Positions 53,725 through 63,025 of a stretch of 64,000 nucleotides of DNA are shown here, in pieces. The notes beneath the pieces were generated by a model. The model saw only the letters and a program-made list of their open reading frames with translations. It had not been told where the DNA came from and made no database searches. The DNA comes from a virus: the IMG/VR virus record IMGVR_UViG_3300007735_000795, positions 1 through 64,000 of that record. The stretch is one strand, 5' to 3'. Made by a program: the position numbers and the translations under genes. The first letter of the stretch is position 1. Each line of letters opens with the position of its first letter.

Positions 53725-54501
53725 TTAATCTTGTTTTATATTCCATTTATTTTTAATAACATCAATTTGGTTTAAACTTACTTGGTATTTTTCATTATCA
53801 GGATGAATTAAAATACAATCTTCATTATTTCCAATAAAATATCTATAGTTTTTATACCCCATATTTTTTAGAAAGTTTAAAGCTTTTTTATCTATTTCTG
53901 TATTACTATTTTCTAATAAAACAACAGGTTTATTTTTATTTAAAGTTTCTTTAGCTCCTAAAAAAGCATAATATTCATATCCTTGTATATCTATTTTGAT
54001 TAGATCAGGATTGATATTTATTGAATCTAAAGGTATGACTTCTATTTGATCATGTTCTCTAATTTCATTTGAATTATATGAGGCTTCTTTATGTTCAATT
54101 CCTCTTCCTCCCCAGTTATAACATCCATTACCAACCCAGCTTTCATTTTCAATATCCCACATCTGTTGTATTTCATTTTTTTCACCTAAAGCTAATCTGT
54201 AAGGTATTACTGTGTTGTCTAAATCATTAAATAATATGTTAGTACATAGCTGGTTATATATCATAGGTTGGGGTTCAAATGCGTGGACTTTTTTGGTTAA
54301 TCTTCCAAATTGGACAGCATGAAATCCTAAATTTGCCCCAGCATCTATACAAATATCATCTTTAGTTAATATATTAGAGTAAAAATCATATAAATGGGAT
54401 TCCCATGATTTATATCGAAGGATATTAATTCCTATAAGATCATATTCATTAACTAAAAAATTACCAAGATTAGTTTGTACTATTTCAAATGATTTATTCA
54501 T
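53725..54501 (-). CDS. FkbM-family methyltransferase
   Basis: A 258-residue protein with the FkbM signature: C-I-D-A-G-A-N-L-G-F-H-A-V (SAM loop, about residues 47-59), V-H-A-F-E-P-Q-P-M, then I-K-I-D-I-Q-G-Y-E-Y and V-V-L-L-E-N-S. This family O-methylates sugars and similar groups. It is one base from the glycosyltransferase and overlaps the next glycosyltransferase by eight bases, so it belongs to the same pathway. Confidence 0.85.
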   Translation of the reverse strand: MNKSFEIVQTNLGNFLVNEYDLIGINILRYKSWESHLYDFYSNILTKDDICIDAGANLGFHAVQFGRLTKKVHAFEPQPMIYNQLCTNILFNDLDNTVIPYRLALGEKNEIQQMWDIENESWVGNGCYNWGGRGIEHKEASYNSNEIREHDQIEVIPLDSININPDLIKIDIQGYEYYAFLGAKETLNKNKPVVLLENSNTEIDKKALNFLKNMGYKNYRYFIGNNEDCILIHPDNEKYQVSLNQIDVIKNKWNIKQD

Positions 54502-55327
54502 TATAATATTTTTTAAAGTTATTCCAAAAATTTTCCGCTATGTTTTCTTTATCTAAAAGTATTCCACCTAAATGATATATCATAGCTTCATTCACGAATT
54601 CAAAAGTGTTTATTAATTTAGTGAATTCATTCCAATCCTCCCAAAATATCCATCCTCTTTTGCCTGGGTATATATAAGATAATTGGAGGTTAAATATTTT
54701 AGAAATCCAACTTATTTTATCAGAATATAATTCTTGTAAAGCAATACAAACCGCAGTATTATCCATAGCATCTAATCTTTTTCCTCCTTCCTTGCCTATT
54801 CCTTTAACATGACAATTTATATCTTTTTCTTTATAGTAATATTCCCTATAAGGAATTAAAGCAGTTTGAAAATCTTTAAGATATTCAGCTTTCATTGAAA
54901 CAAATCCAGCGTTAAAGAATCCTTTAACAAAAGAATATATTTTAGGATTAAAATCTAACCATTGATTAAAATGATAAGGAGGTGTTCCTGTTCCTGATTG
55001 GTCAGAAACTACAGCTATTTCAATGTTATTTTCATCAAAGATCTTATTGAAATCAAAAGCATCCCATCTAATTATAGTATCAGCATCTATAAATGTTACT
55101 CTATTATATTCCAATGGTGAAAAGTCAACTTCTAACCATCTATCATAACACATAGCAGCATAATCAAATTCATTAGTATCATTTATATATTTATCTCCTT
55201 CAATTAAGTGAAGATATATATTGTATTTATCACAATAAAATTTCCATGTGTTAATACAAGCACTATATTCTTTACTTTTTAATAAAGAATTATAGGTTGC
55301 TATTACTATAGCGTTTTTTTTACTCAT
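54494..55327 (-). CDS. GT-A glycosyltransferase
   Basis: A 277-residue protein. V-T-F-I-D-A-D-T-I-I-R (about residues 78-88) is a D-x-D-type metal site on a strand, as in family 8 and related GT-A enzymes; A-I-V-I-A-T-Y-N starts the nucleotide-binding strand. N-A-G-F-V-S-M-K and H-L-G-G further on also fit. Donor and acceptor are unknown. It overlaps the FkbM gene by eight bases. Confidence 0.72.
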   Translation of the reverse strand: MSKKNAIVIATYNSLLKSKEYSACINTWKFYCDKYNIYLHLIEGDKYINDTNEFDYAAMCYDRWLEVDFSPLEYNRVTFIDADTIIRWDAFDFNKIFDENNIEIAVVSDQSGTGTPPYHFNQWLDFNPKIYSFVKGFFNAGFVSMKAEYLKDFQTALIPYREYYYKEKDINCHVKGIGKEGGKRLDAMDNTAVCIALQELYSDKISWISKIFNLQLSYIYPGKRGWIFWEDWNEFTKLINTFEFVNEAMIYHLGGILLDKENIAENFWNNFKKYYNE

Positions 55328-55341
55328 TTTGAAACTAAATT

Positions 55342-55908
55342 TTATTTAAATCTCAAAGCCATAATTTCATCTATATTATTCACATTCATTCTTAAATCTA
55401 AGATATGCATGTTATTAAGTTGTTTTTTTAAATAAAAAAGATTCATACAATAATTTTCTAAAATATCTTCACATACTAACACACCTCCCTCATTTAAAAG
55501 AGAATAATAGTTTCTTAAAAAATATTCTTGAGACTCCCAAGTATGAGGTCCATCATCTATAATAATATCAAACATCCCCTCCTTTTCTATAAGCATATCA
55601 ATCATATCTTTAGTATAAGCATCATACTCAGAACCAGCATATAAAGTTACTTTATCATTAGGAATAGATCCTTTATATATTTGATTATCAAGTCCTACAT
55701 ATTTTTCTACATAAGATATGTTTGAAAAAGGACCTACAGATCCTTCTCCAAATAAACTAACTCCTATTTCTAACACTTTAAGAGGTCTATTAAATTTTAA
55801 GTATTGAGAATTAAAAATTAAATCATATACTATTCCGTATTGATGAGTGGTATTCTTATCAGAAGTACCAGTTAAAAGAATTTTTCCTACATTACAATAA
55901 TTTTCCAT
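55342..55908 (-). CDS. SAM methyltransferase, TylF-like
   Basis: A 188-residue protein: V-L-E-I-G-V-S-L-F-G-E-G-S (SAM loop I), Y-V-G-L-D-N-Q-I, and F-D-I-I-I-D-D-G-P-H-T-W-E-S-Q (the I-I-D-D-G-x-H motif of TylF/cephalosporin-hydroxylase-like methyltransferases). It ends early (188 residues), so the C-terminal part is short. Probably a sugar O-methyltransferase. Confidence 0.75.
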   Translation of the reverse strand: MENYCNVGKILLTGTSDKNTTHQYGIVYDLIFNSQYLKFNRPLKVLEIGVSLFGEGSVGPFSNISYVEKYVGLDNQIYKGSIPNDKVTLYAGSEYDAYTKDMIDMLIEKEGMFDIIIDDGPHTWESQEYFLRNYYSLLNEGGVLVCEDILENYCMNLFYLKKQLNNMHILDLRMNVNNIDEIMALRFK

Positions 55909-55924
55909 ATTATTTTATTTTTTA

Positions 55925-56932
55925 TCATTTATTTTTTAAGTAATTAATAACTTCATTAACTGATTCTTCTAATGAGATTTTAGCTTCAAATCCTAATACT
56001 TCTTTTGCTTTAGTCACATCTGGGATTCGTTTTTGAACATCATATTCAAATGGCTCATCATGAATAATTTTAAATTCTTCATTTGGGTTAATAGTGTTCC
56101 ATACTATTTTAGCTAATTCTAAAACACTAGTAGATTGAGGAGTAGAGATATTAAAATCTTCATTAATAGCCTTTTCAGATTCCATTACCATTCTAATTCC
56201 TCTAGCTAAATCTTTACCATTTGTGTAACATCTAACTTGATTTCCTTCTCCTAGAATATGAAGTGGGTTTTGTCCTTTTAAAACTTTATTAATTAAATCT
56301 GGTAGTACATGTGATAACATAAGTTTTATGTTTCCTGATGTTATTTCATGTTCTGAGATAGATTCTTCTTCTCCAATGCCTACACAATTAAAAGGTCTGA
56401 CTATTGAATAAGGCAAACCATATTGCTCCCAGGCTCCTTTAGCAAAATATTCAGATGCTAATTTCTGGAATCCATAAGTTGATGATGGTGGTGGGCAAAC
56501 TTTTATTTCAGTTTCAGGAGTTGGGTATAAAGTTGTTTCTTCAAATACCATAGAACTTGATAAGACAATAATACGTTCCAAATATCCTTCTTTATATCCT
56601 TTAATAGCAGCATCAAAGGTTTGAGCTAATATTCTTTCATTTGTAGCTAATAAATCATAAGCAAATTTATGAAAATAAGATATACCTCCAATCATAGCAG
56701 CACCAGCTATAATCATATCAGGACGCTCTTTATCTACAACATCTAAAAATTCAGATGATAATACATCTATATTATAAAGTTTAAAATTAGGATGATTATC
56801 ATGTGGTCTACTAATTTTACCATATTTTTGATAATTATCAATTCCAATTACTTTATACCCATTATTTAATAATTCATTGCATATGTAACTTCCAATGAAT
56901 CCTTGGCTGCCTGTTAATACTATTTTTTTCAT
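55925..56932 (-). CDS. NAD-dependent sugar epimerase/dehydratase (extended SDR)
   Basis: A 335-residue protein with the SDR markers: G-S-Q-G-F-I-G-S-Y-I (G-x-x-G-x-x-G, residues 8-14), L-S-S-S-M-V-F, and Y-G-F-Q-K (catalytic Y-x-x-x-K). R-P-F-N-C-V-G is the substrate loop of sugar epimerases. Related enzymes act on UDP-, GDP- or dTDP-sugars; the exact reaction is open. It overlaps the Ugd-like gene by ATGA. Confidence 0.85.
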   Translation of the reverse strand: MKKIVLTGSQGFIGSYICNELLNNGYKVIGIDNYQKYGKISRPHDNHPNFKLYNIDVLSSEFLDVVDKERPDMIIAGAAMIGGISYFHKFAYDLLATNERILAQTFDAAIKGYKEGYLERIIVLSSSMVFEETTLYPTPETEIKVCPPPSSTYGFQKLASEYFAKGAWEQYGLPYSIVRPFNCVGIGEEESISEHEITSGNIKLMLSHVLPDLINKVLKGQNPLHILGEGNQVRCYTNGKDLARGIRMVMESEKAINEDFNISTPQSTSVLELAKIVWNTINPNEEFKIIHDEPFEYDVQKRIPDVTKAKEVLGFEAKISLEESVNEVINYLKNK

Positions 56933-57720
56933 AATCTCATTCCTTCAAAAACTGTTTTAGTGAATTTATTGTTTTCTTTATCTATAATATAAAATAATTC
57001 TAAATCTAAGCCTAACTCTTTTACTAAAGAATCTAAAGCTTTAGTATCTTTTGGTAAACACATTCCAGCGTATCCTCTAAAATTATCATTAACATCTAAA
57101 TATATATCTTTTGTTGTTCCTCTTTTAATAAAAGCATTTTTAATGTCACTATAATTAACATTTAACTTTTGACATATTTCATATACTTCATTAGCAAATG
57201 TTATTTTTAAAGCATTATATACATTAGAATAATATTTTAATAGTTCTGCTTCTGTTGGTTTTAATTGAACAATATTTTTAGGATAATTCCCATGACATTT
57301 TTTAACTAAATTAAATATATGTTCTGATTCAGTACCTATAGCTAATAAATCATGATTTTCAGTAAAATCAGTTATAGCACATCTTTCTCTAAGAAATTCA
57401 GGAACAAAACATATTTTTAAATTAGTTTGTTCAATTAATTTTTGAGTTGTTGTTGGTTTAACTGTTGATTTTATTGCTATTACTCCTTGATAGTTTAACT
57501 CTTTTAAATCTAATACTACTTGTTCAACTATAGAAGTATCACATGATCCATCTTCATTACTAGGAGTTGGAACACACACATAAATTATTTCACAATTTAT
57601 AAGATCATTCAATTTAGTTTCCATAATGATATCATGAACTAATACTTTATGTCCTAATTTTTCAAAACCAAATTTACAAGCTGAGCCTATAATACCTAAG
57701 CCTACTATTCCAATTTTCAT
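56929..57720 (-). CDS. Short UDP-glucose/GDP-mannose dehydrogenase-like protein
   Basis: A 263-residue protein with an N-terminal Rossmann domain (G-I-V-G-L-G-I-I-G), Y-V-C-V-P-T-P-S-N-E-D-G, I-K-S-T-V-K-P, P-E-F-L-R-E-R, and the central catalytic G-M-C-L-P-K-D-T-K-A. The C-terminal UDP-binding domain of full Ugd (about 130 residues) is absent. It keeps the Cys and Lys of the active site, so it may act on a smaller substrate or need a partner. A full Ugd lies at 59831. Confidence 0.8.
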   Translation of the reverse strand: MKIGIVGLGIIGSACKFGFEKLGHKVLVHDIIMETKLNDLINCEIIYVCVPTPSNEDGSCDTSIVEQVVLDLKELNYQGVIAIKSTVKPTTTQKLIEQTNLKICFVPEFLRERCAITDFTENHDLLAIGTESEHIFNLVKKCHGNYPKNIVQLKPTEAELLKYYSNVYNALKITFANEVYEICQKLNVNYSDIKNAFIKRGTTKDIYLDVNDNFRGYAGMCLPKDTKALDSLVKELGLDLELFYIIDKENNKFTKTVFEGMRL

Positions 57721-57726
57721 ATTGTT

Positions 57727-58644
57727 TTATTTTTGAGGTAAATTATTTATTCCTTTTTCTAAAAACATCTGCATGTTAGCTTCAAATTTTTGTCTTTGAA
57801 TTGGTGGGGTAAAATCTGGGATTAGTTTCATAAATTTTCTATAGTATGAATTAAATTCCATTCCTTTCAAATTCATATCAGCCATATCTAATACAGTTTG
57901 GCCTTTTAATAGATACTGTTGGAAATCATATCCTTTATTTTTAGCATACTCACTTAACATCATTGAATACCAATCCCAAGGCCCATATCCTTTCCAGTCA
58001 TCATGTACTGGGCATAGGTTTTCATAGAATTCTTTATTATATAGATCAAACCACCATGCCCATTTACTTCTAGAAGTGGGTATTAAAGACATTTCTTCAT
58101 TGTTTATTTTTAATTGATGTCTAACTTCATAAAGATCATACTTTTCCCATTCAGAATAAGGTACATTTAAATAATTAGAATTTGTTATTTCATCCCATGT
58201 TGAGTCCCATCTTTTATATATTTGGGGTGTTACAACAAAATATTTGTTTGTTATTACTCTAGTTGATTCTATTAATAATGCTAATAAATGTTCACTAAAA
58301 TAAAAATCAGGACATACACCAATATAATAATCTATTTCAGATGATATGCTTTCTCTTTGTAAATTCAAATAACCATATATTTCATCTCCTTCATATGTTC
58401 GTTTTATATGAGTGTAATTATTTAACAGTAAAGAAATATCATCATATTTAGTTTTAAAAAAATCTTTAGATAATTGACTTTCATTCCAATTAACAAATTT
58501 ACTAGATAAATTTAATACTGTTTCTATAATAACATTAGCATCTTTAGGAAGATAATAATATGACTTTTTCAATTGACTAAAAGTTAATAGAGCATTGTCT
58601 ATCTCCCAAGGCATTATATGGATTTTTAATTTAATATTCATCAT
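57727..58644 (-). CDS. Glycan-block protein of unknown function
   Basis: A 305-residue protein without a motif I can name. It has an alpha/beta N-terminus (M-N-I-K-L-K-I-H-I-M-P-W-E-I-D-N-A), an E-I-D-Y-Y-I-G-V-C-P-D-F-Y-F-S segment and a W-A-W-W-F-D-L-Y motif. The V-C-P-D strand end could be a glycosyltransferase-type acidic site. Its neighbours all make or transfer sugars, so a transferase role is likely. Confidence 0.6.
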   Translation of the reverse strand: MMNIKLKIHIMPWEIDNALLTFSQLKKSYYYLPKDANVIIETVLNLSSKFVNWNESQLSKDFFKTKYDDISLLLNNYTHIKRTYEGDEIYGYLNLQRESISSEIDYYIGVCPDFYFSEHLLALLIESTRVITNKYFVVTPQIYKRWDSTWDEITNSNYLNVPYSEWEKYDLYEVRHQLKINNEEMSLIPTSRSKWAWWFDLYNKEFYENLCPVHDDWKGYGPWDWYSMMLSEYAKNKGYDFQQYLLKGQTVLDMADMNLKGMEFNSYYRKFMKLIPDFTPPIQRQKFEANMQMFLEKGINNLPQK

Positions 58645-59834
58645 ATAATATTAATAAATTTTCCTACAAATCCCAAATTTCTTAAATAAGATTCTATTTC
58701 AAAAGAAATATGCCAAGCGTTATTTAATATTCCCTTTTCATTTTTTATTGATTCATTATCACTAATAATAGGAATACGTGTGCCTGGAATAAAGCAACCA
58801 ATTTTTAATGATCCTGGTTTCTCATATACACACTCAATATGTTGTTCATTTAATCCTAATAAAGCAATAGGAATAGCTGCTCTAGCGGGAAATGCTTTTG
58901 CTTTTATTTTTCCATTTTCTTTAATATACTCTAATACTTCATTTCTTTTTTCTTGTTTCCATATTTTAATAAAATTATTCATTTCATTAAATTTATTAAA
59001 AAATCTACTTTCATTATTTAATATTTCTTTTATATTTGAAGGAACAACTTTATGATATTTTTTATCTCCTATTATAACTCTAATGTTACCACCATATCGA
59101 GATGGGAATTCAACTGACAATACATCTAGATTTAATGTTTTAGCAATGTGTATAAAACTATTTAAACTATATGTTCTAGGATGTTCATGATAAAATGTAT
59201 CAAATTGATTTTTATCTAAAACACCTCCTAAATAATGATTTTCAATCACTAATAATGTTTCTGGTTTAGATACATTAGAAATTGCTTTTAATAAATTGTT
59301 TAGATCTTCAATGTGAGCAAACACATTAGTAAAAGTAATTATATCTGCTTTAATATGATTTTCAGCTAACTCTGGGGTAAAATAATCTTTTACTATGTAA
59401 TGATGTTTATTAATAGCATCATGAGCAGCATCTGTTGGCTCAACACCAAAAGTAATAGCTCCTTTATTTTTAAATATATCTAATAAACTACCATCATTGC
59501 ATCCAACATCCAGTATATTTTTTCCTTTTAAATCAATAAAATTTATTTCTAAATATTCTACTAGTTTTTCCATACCTTTTATTACATCAGCTGTAAATCT
59601 AGCTCGATAATGGTAATCAGAAGGAAATAGTTTCTTTTTAGGTATTTGATATGTTTGATGTGCTGTGTAGCATTTTTCACAGTAATGTATATCTATGGGA
59701 TATTTCTCATTTATATCATTTGAGGTTGTAGGAATTAATTCATCACATATAGGGTGCAATCCAAGATCTAACACAGGGGTTAAAGTTTCATTTCCACATA
59801 CCTCACAGGTGTTTATTCTAATTACATCATTCAT
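58641..59834 (-). CDS. Sugar C-methyltransferase with N-terminal zinc site
   Basis: A 397-residue protein in three parts: a zinc-binding N-terminus (C-E-V-C-G and Y-C-E-K-C-Y), a SAM domain (I-L-D-V-G-C-N-D-G-S, about residue 100) and a C-terminal domain with G-K-I-K-A-K-A-F-P-A-R-A-A. This is the layout of NDP-hexose C-methyltransferases such as TylC3. It would make a branched methyl sugar. It overlaps the Ugd gene by four bases. Confidence 0.85.
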   Translation of the reverse strand: MNDVIRINTCEVCGNETLTPVLDLGLHPICDELIPTTSNDINEKYPIDIHYCEKCYTAHQTYQIPKKKLFPSDYHYRARFTADVIKGMEKLVEYLEINFIDLKGKNILDVGCNDGSLLDIFKNKGAITFGVEPTDAAHDAINKHHYIVKDYFTPELAENHIKADIITFTNVFAHIEDLNNLLKAISNVSKPETLLVIENHYLGGVLDKNQFDTFYHEHPRTYSLNSFIHIAKTLNLDVLSVEFPSRYGGNIRVIIGDKKYHKVVPSNIKEILNNESRFFNKFNEMNNFIKIWKQEKRNEVLEYIKENGKIKAKAFPARAAIPIALLGLNEQHIECVYEKPGSLKIGCFIPGTRIPIISDNESIKNEKGILNNAWHISFEIESYLRNLGFVGKFINII

Positions 59835-61180
59835 ATTTTAGTATATCCAAAGGTTAAGTAATTAATATTTTCTATTTCTATTGTTGTAAATAATCTTTTA
59901 GTATCAAATAAGAGTATATTTTTTGCTTTAATTAAAGAAAAATAATTTCTTAATTTTAAATACTCTAGCCAGTTTGTACCCACTACAATTATATCAGTTG
60001 TAGCTATTTCTTTAATCCAATCATCAGTGAAAGTTAAATTAGGATTATTATATTGTTTTTTAGTATGTTCAATAGCTATAGGATCATGAGCTACAACTTT
60101 AATATTATTTTCTAATAGTGAAGATAATATTTTTAATGAACTAGACTCTCTAATATCATCTGTTTCAGGTTTAAAAGCTAATCCAAGTAATAAAATATTT
60201 TTATTAGTTAAATTATTATATCTTTTTTTAAGCATGTTTATTACTTGAGATGGCTGTTTTTCATTAGTGTTTAAAACAGCATTAGTCACATTCATGTTTA
60301 GTCCTAAACTTTCACCTTGAGTTCTAATAGCTTGAACATCTTTAGGGAAACAACTTCCTCCAAATCCAGCCCCTGGGGTGAAATAAGCAGATATAGGAGG
60401 GGTTATTCTTTTATTTTCAATTATAGGACTCCATCTTTTATCACTAATAACTCCTTTAATAACATCATTATAATCAATATTACTAATTTCTGAAGCTAGA
60501 TTAGCTAGTTCATTATTTATGGAGATTAAATTAGCTAATAAGGTATTATTAGTGTATTTAATCATTTCAGCAGTTCGAGTATTAGTATAAATTTTATCAC
60601 AATTCCATGGATAATAAATTTCTTCTAGATATTGTTTTGTAGTTTCATCTTCATAACCTATAACAATTCTATCTGGGTTGGTAAAGTCTAATACTGCTTC
60701 TCCTTCTTTTAAAAATTCAGGATTCATTCCTAATCCAAACTCACCTAATTTTTTGCCTGATGTTTTTTCAATAATATTTTTAACAAAAGTATCTGTTGTA
60801 GTAGGTATAACTGTGCTTTTTATTATTACTGAAAGGAATTTATTGGATTCTTTAATGTAGTTTCCTATTTCAATACTAGCATTTTTAATTTGAGTTAAAT
60901 CAATTTTCCCATTTTCAGATGGAGTTCCAACTGCTAATATCACTACATTACTTTGATCTAATGCTTCACTAATATTAGTAGTAGCTCTAAAGTGATTGTT
61001 TTTTATTACTTGATATAATAATAATTCTAATCCGTTTTCATATATATGTAAAATACCTTTATTAAGATTTTCAACTATATCTTTACGAAGATCTACACAA
61101 GTAACATTATGACCTTTACTAGCCAAACATACTCCTGATACTAGCCCAACATATCCTGTACCTACTATTGTTATATTCAT
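59831..61180 (-). CDS. UDP-glucose 6-dehydrogenase
   Basis: A 449-residue protein of full Ugd length. G-T-G-Y-V-G-L-V-S-G (NAD loop, residues 7-16), G-T-P-S-E-N-G, I-K-S-T-V-I-P-T-T, P-E-F-L-K-E-G-E-A, and the catalytic G-G-S-C-F-P-K-D-V; then L-G-L-A-F-K-P-E-T-D-D-I-R-E-S, the C-terminal UDP-binding signature. It oxidises UDP-glucose to UDP-glucuronate. The next gene (61180) would use this product. Confidence 0.92.
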   Translation of the reverse strand: MNITIVGTGYVGLVSGVCLASKGHNVTCVDLRKDIVENLNKGILHIYENGLELLLYQVIKNNHFRATTNISEALDQSNVVILAVGTPSENGKIDLTQIKNASIEIGNYIKESNKFLSVIIKSTVIPTTTDTFVKNIIEKTSGKKLGEFGLGMNPEFLKEGEAVLDFTNPDRIVIGYEDETTKQYLEEIYYPWNCDKIYTNTRTAEMIKYTNNTLLANLISINNELANLASEISNIDYNDVIKGVISDKRWSPIIENKRITPPISAYFTPGAGFGGSCFPKDVQAIRTQGESLGLNMNVTNAVLNTNEKQPSQVINMLKKRYNNLTNKNILLLGLAFKPETDDIRESSSLKILSSLLENNIKVVAHDPIAIEHTKKQYNNPNLTFTDDWIKEIATTDIIVVGTNWLEYLKLRNYFSLIKAKNILLFDTKRLFTTIEIENINYLTFGYTKI

Positions 61181-62268
61181 TATTGATGATTTTTATAATA
61201 ATTGTATATTCGAGTTAATCCTTCTTCTAAACTAACTTGAGGATTATATTTTAATAAAGTTTTAGATTTAGTAAGGTCAGGACATCTTTTTTGTGGGTTA
61301 TCTGTTAAATAATTTTTATCAGAACTCACTTTATATTCATATTCAAATTCATCATTCCCTTTAACAATTTTAGAAATTGTTTTAGCTAAATCTAACATTG
61401 TTATTTCAGGACCATCTGTGCCAATATTAAATGCTTCACCATTATAATCTGAAAGTAACATCTGTAAATAACCAGTAACAGCGTCTGAAATGTAACAGAA
61501 TGTTCTTGTCACATGACCATCTGATAAAATTTCTATTTTATTCCCATTTAATATATTACTAAAAAAATCAGGAATAACTCTCTTATCTCCAAGTCTTAAT
61601 CCAGGTCCATAATTGTTAAAAGGTCTAGCTACTTTAATTGGGATACCATATTGTTGATAAAAATTGACACAAAGTGTTTCTCCATATCTTTTAGATTCAT
61701 CATAACAAGCTCTTGGACCTGTACAACTTACATTACCTCTATATGTTTCTTTAGTTGGAATATTCTCAGGATCAGGATCACCATATATTTCACTTGTTGA
61801 GAAAAATAAGAAACTTTCACATGGGTTTTCTTTAACAAAATCTAATAAATTTCTAAGTCCTATTACATTAGCATCCATGGTTTCTATAGGATGTAATCTA
61901 TAATAAGTTGGAGAAGCAATTGTAGCCGCATGGATAATAAAATCAGATTTTGGAAGAGATGATATCTTATTAATATCTGCTTCTATAATATCTATATCTT
62001 TTCTGTCTTTAATAGATTCATACCAATCTGGTACTCCTCTAATAAAGTTTTCTATAACATATAATTTACAAGGTTTAGATAATATATTTAAATCATTTAA
62101 TAATGAAAAATAATAAACAAAATATGTACCTAAAAATCCTCCTCCTCCAGTTAATAGAATATTTTTTCCTTCAAATCGAGAATTATCTATTCTACTTATA
62201 ATTTCTTTAATGTCTTGTTCTATAATACTGTCTACCATACTTTCCATTCTGCTTGATTTTTGTTCCAT
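61180..62268 (-). CDS. UDP-glucuronate decarboxylase-like SDR (UDP-xylose synthase)
   Basis: A 362-residue protein with T-G-G-G-G-F-L-G-T (NAD loop), S-T-S-E-I-Y-G-D-P, G-P-R-A-C-Y-D-E-S-K-R (Y-x-x-x-K in the UXS-type context), and R-P-F-N-N-Y-G-P-G. The C-Y-D-E-S-K-R form is typical of UDP-xylose synthases. With the Ugd next to it, it would give UDP-xylose. In-frame ATGs at 62247 and 62238 are also possible starts because the first 37 bases overlap the rfbF gene. Confidence 0.85.
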   Translation of the reverse strand: MEQKSSRMESMVDSIIEQDIKEIISRIDNSRFEGKNILLTGGGGFLGTYFVYYFSLLNDLNILSKPCKLYVIENFIRGVPDWYESIKDRKDIDIIEADINKISSLPKSDFIIHAATIASPTYYRLHPIETMDANVIGLRNLLDFVKENPCESFLFFSTSEIYGDPDPENIPTKETYRGNVSCTGPRACYDESKRYGETLCVNFYQQYGIPIKVARPFNNYGPGLRLGDKRVIPDFFSNILNGNKIEILSDGHVTRTFCYISDAVTGYLQMLLSDYNGEAFNIGTDGPEITMLDLAKTISKIVKGNDEFEYEYKVSSDKNYLTDNPQKRCPDLTKSKTLLKYNPQVSLEEGLTRIYNYYKNHQ

Positions 62269-62999
62269 AAATTATTTAAATTGTTTTTTTCTTTAGCTGT
62301 ATCCATACATTCCCAAAATCCATAATGTTTATAGCTAGTTAACTCATTTTCATTAGCTATTTGTTCAAGGACATCTGATTCAAATATAGTCTCATCTCCT
62401 TTAATATAATTAAATACTTCTGGTTCGCAAACAAAAAATCCACCATTAATCCAAGGACTGTCACTTCTTCTTTTCTCAATAAAGGATTTAACTAAAATAT
62501 CATCTTTAATTTCTAACCCACCAAATCTTCCAGCTGGTTGGACAGCTGTTACTGTTATTTTTCTTTTATATTCTTTATGATGATGAACTAATTTATTAAT
62601 ATCAATATCTGCTACTCCATCTCCATATGTTAATAAAAAAGTATCATTTATATGTGGTTGGATTCGTTTTATTCTCCCTCCAGTCATTGATTCTAAACCA
62701 GTGTCTATTAATGATACTTTCCAAGGCTCATTAATTTGATTATGAATTTGAATATCATTAGTAGTATAATCAATAGTGACATCTAGATCATATTTAAATC
62801 TATTTAGGAAATATTCTTTAATAACATATCCTTTATATCCTAAACATATAATAAAATCATTAAATCCATAATATGAATATGTTTTCATGATATGCCAAAG
62901 TATAGGTTTACCCCCAATTTCTACCATTGGTTTAGGGATTAAATCTGTATATTCAGCTAATCTAGTTCCATAACCTCCCGCTAATATTACAACTTTCAT
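62232..62999 (-). CDS. rfbF: Glucose-1-phosphate cytidylyltransferase
   Basis: A 255-residue protein whose start (L-A-G-G-Y-G-T-R-L-A-E-Y-T, then I-P-K-P-M-V-E-I-G-G-K-P-I-L-W-H-I-M) is highly characteristic of RfbF. Y-G-D-G-V-A-D-I-D is the metal site and F-I-E-K-R-R-S-D-S-P-W-I-N-G-G-F-F-V the substrate loop. It makes CDP-glucose for CDP-linked deoxysugars. The expected CDP-glucose 4,6-dehydratase was not found, so it may lie outside the window or the SDR at 55925 may serve. Confidence 0.92.
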   Translation of the reverse strand: MKVVILAGGYGTRLAEYTDLIPKPMVEIGGKPILWHIMKTYSYYGFNDFIICLGYKGYVIKEYFLNRFKYDLDVTIDYTTNDIQIHNQINEPWKVSLIDTGLESMTGGRIKRIQPHINDTFLLTYGDGVADIDINKLVHHHKEYKRKITVTAVQPAGRFGGLEIKDDILVKSFIEKRRSDSPWINGGFFVCEPEVFNYIKGDETIFESDVLEQIANENELTSYKHYGFWECMDTAKEKNNLNNLWNKNQAEWKVW

Positions 63000-63025
63000 T
63001 ATATTAAATTATTAAACTTAAATGT

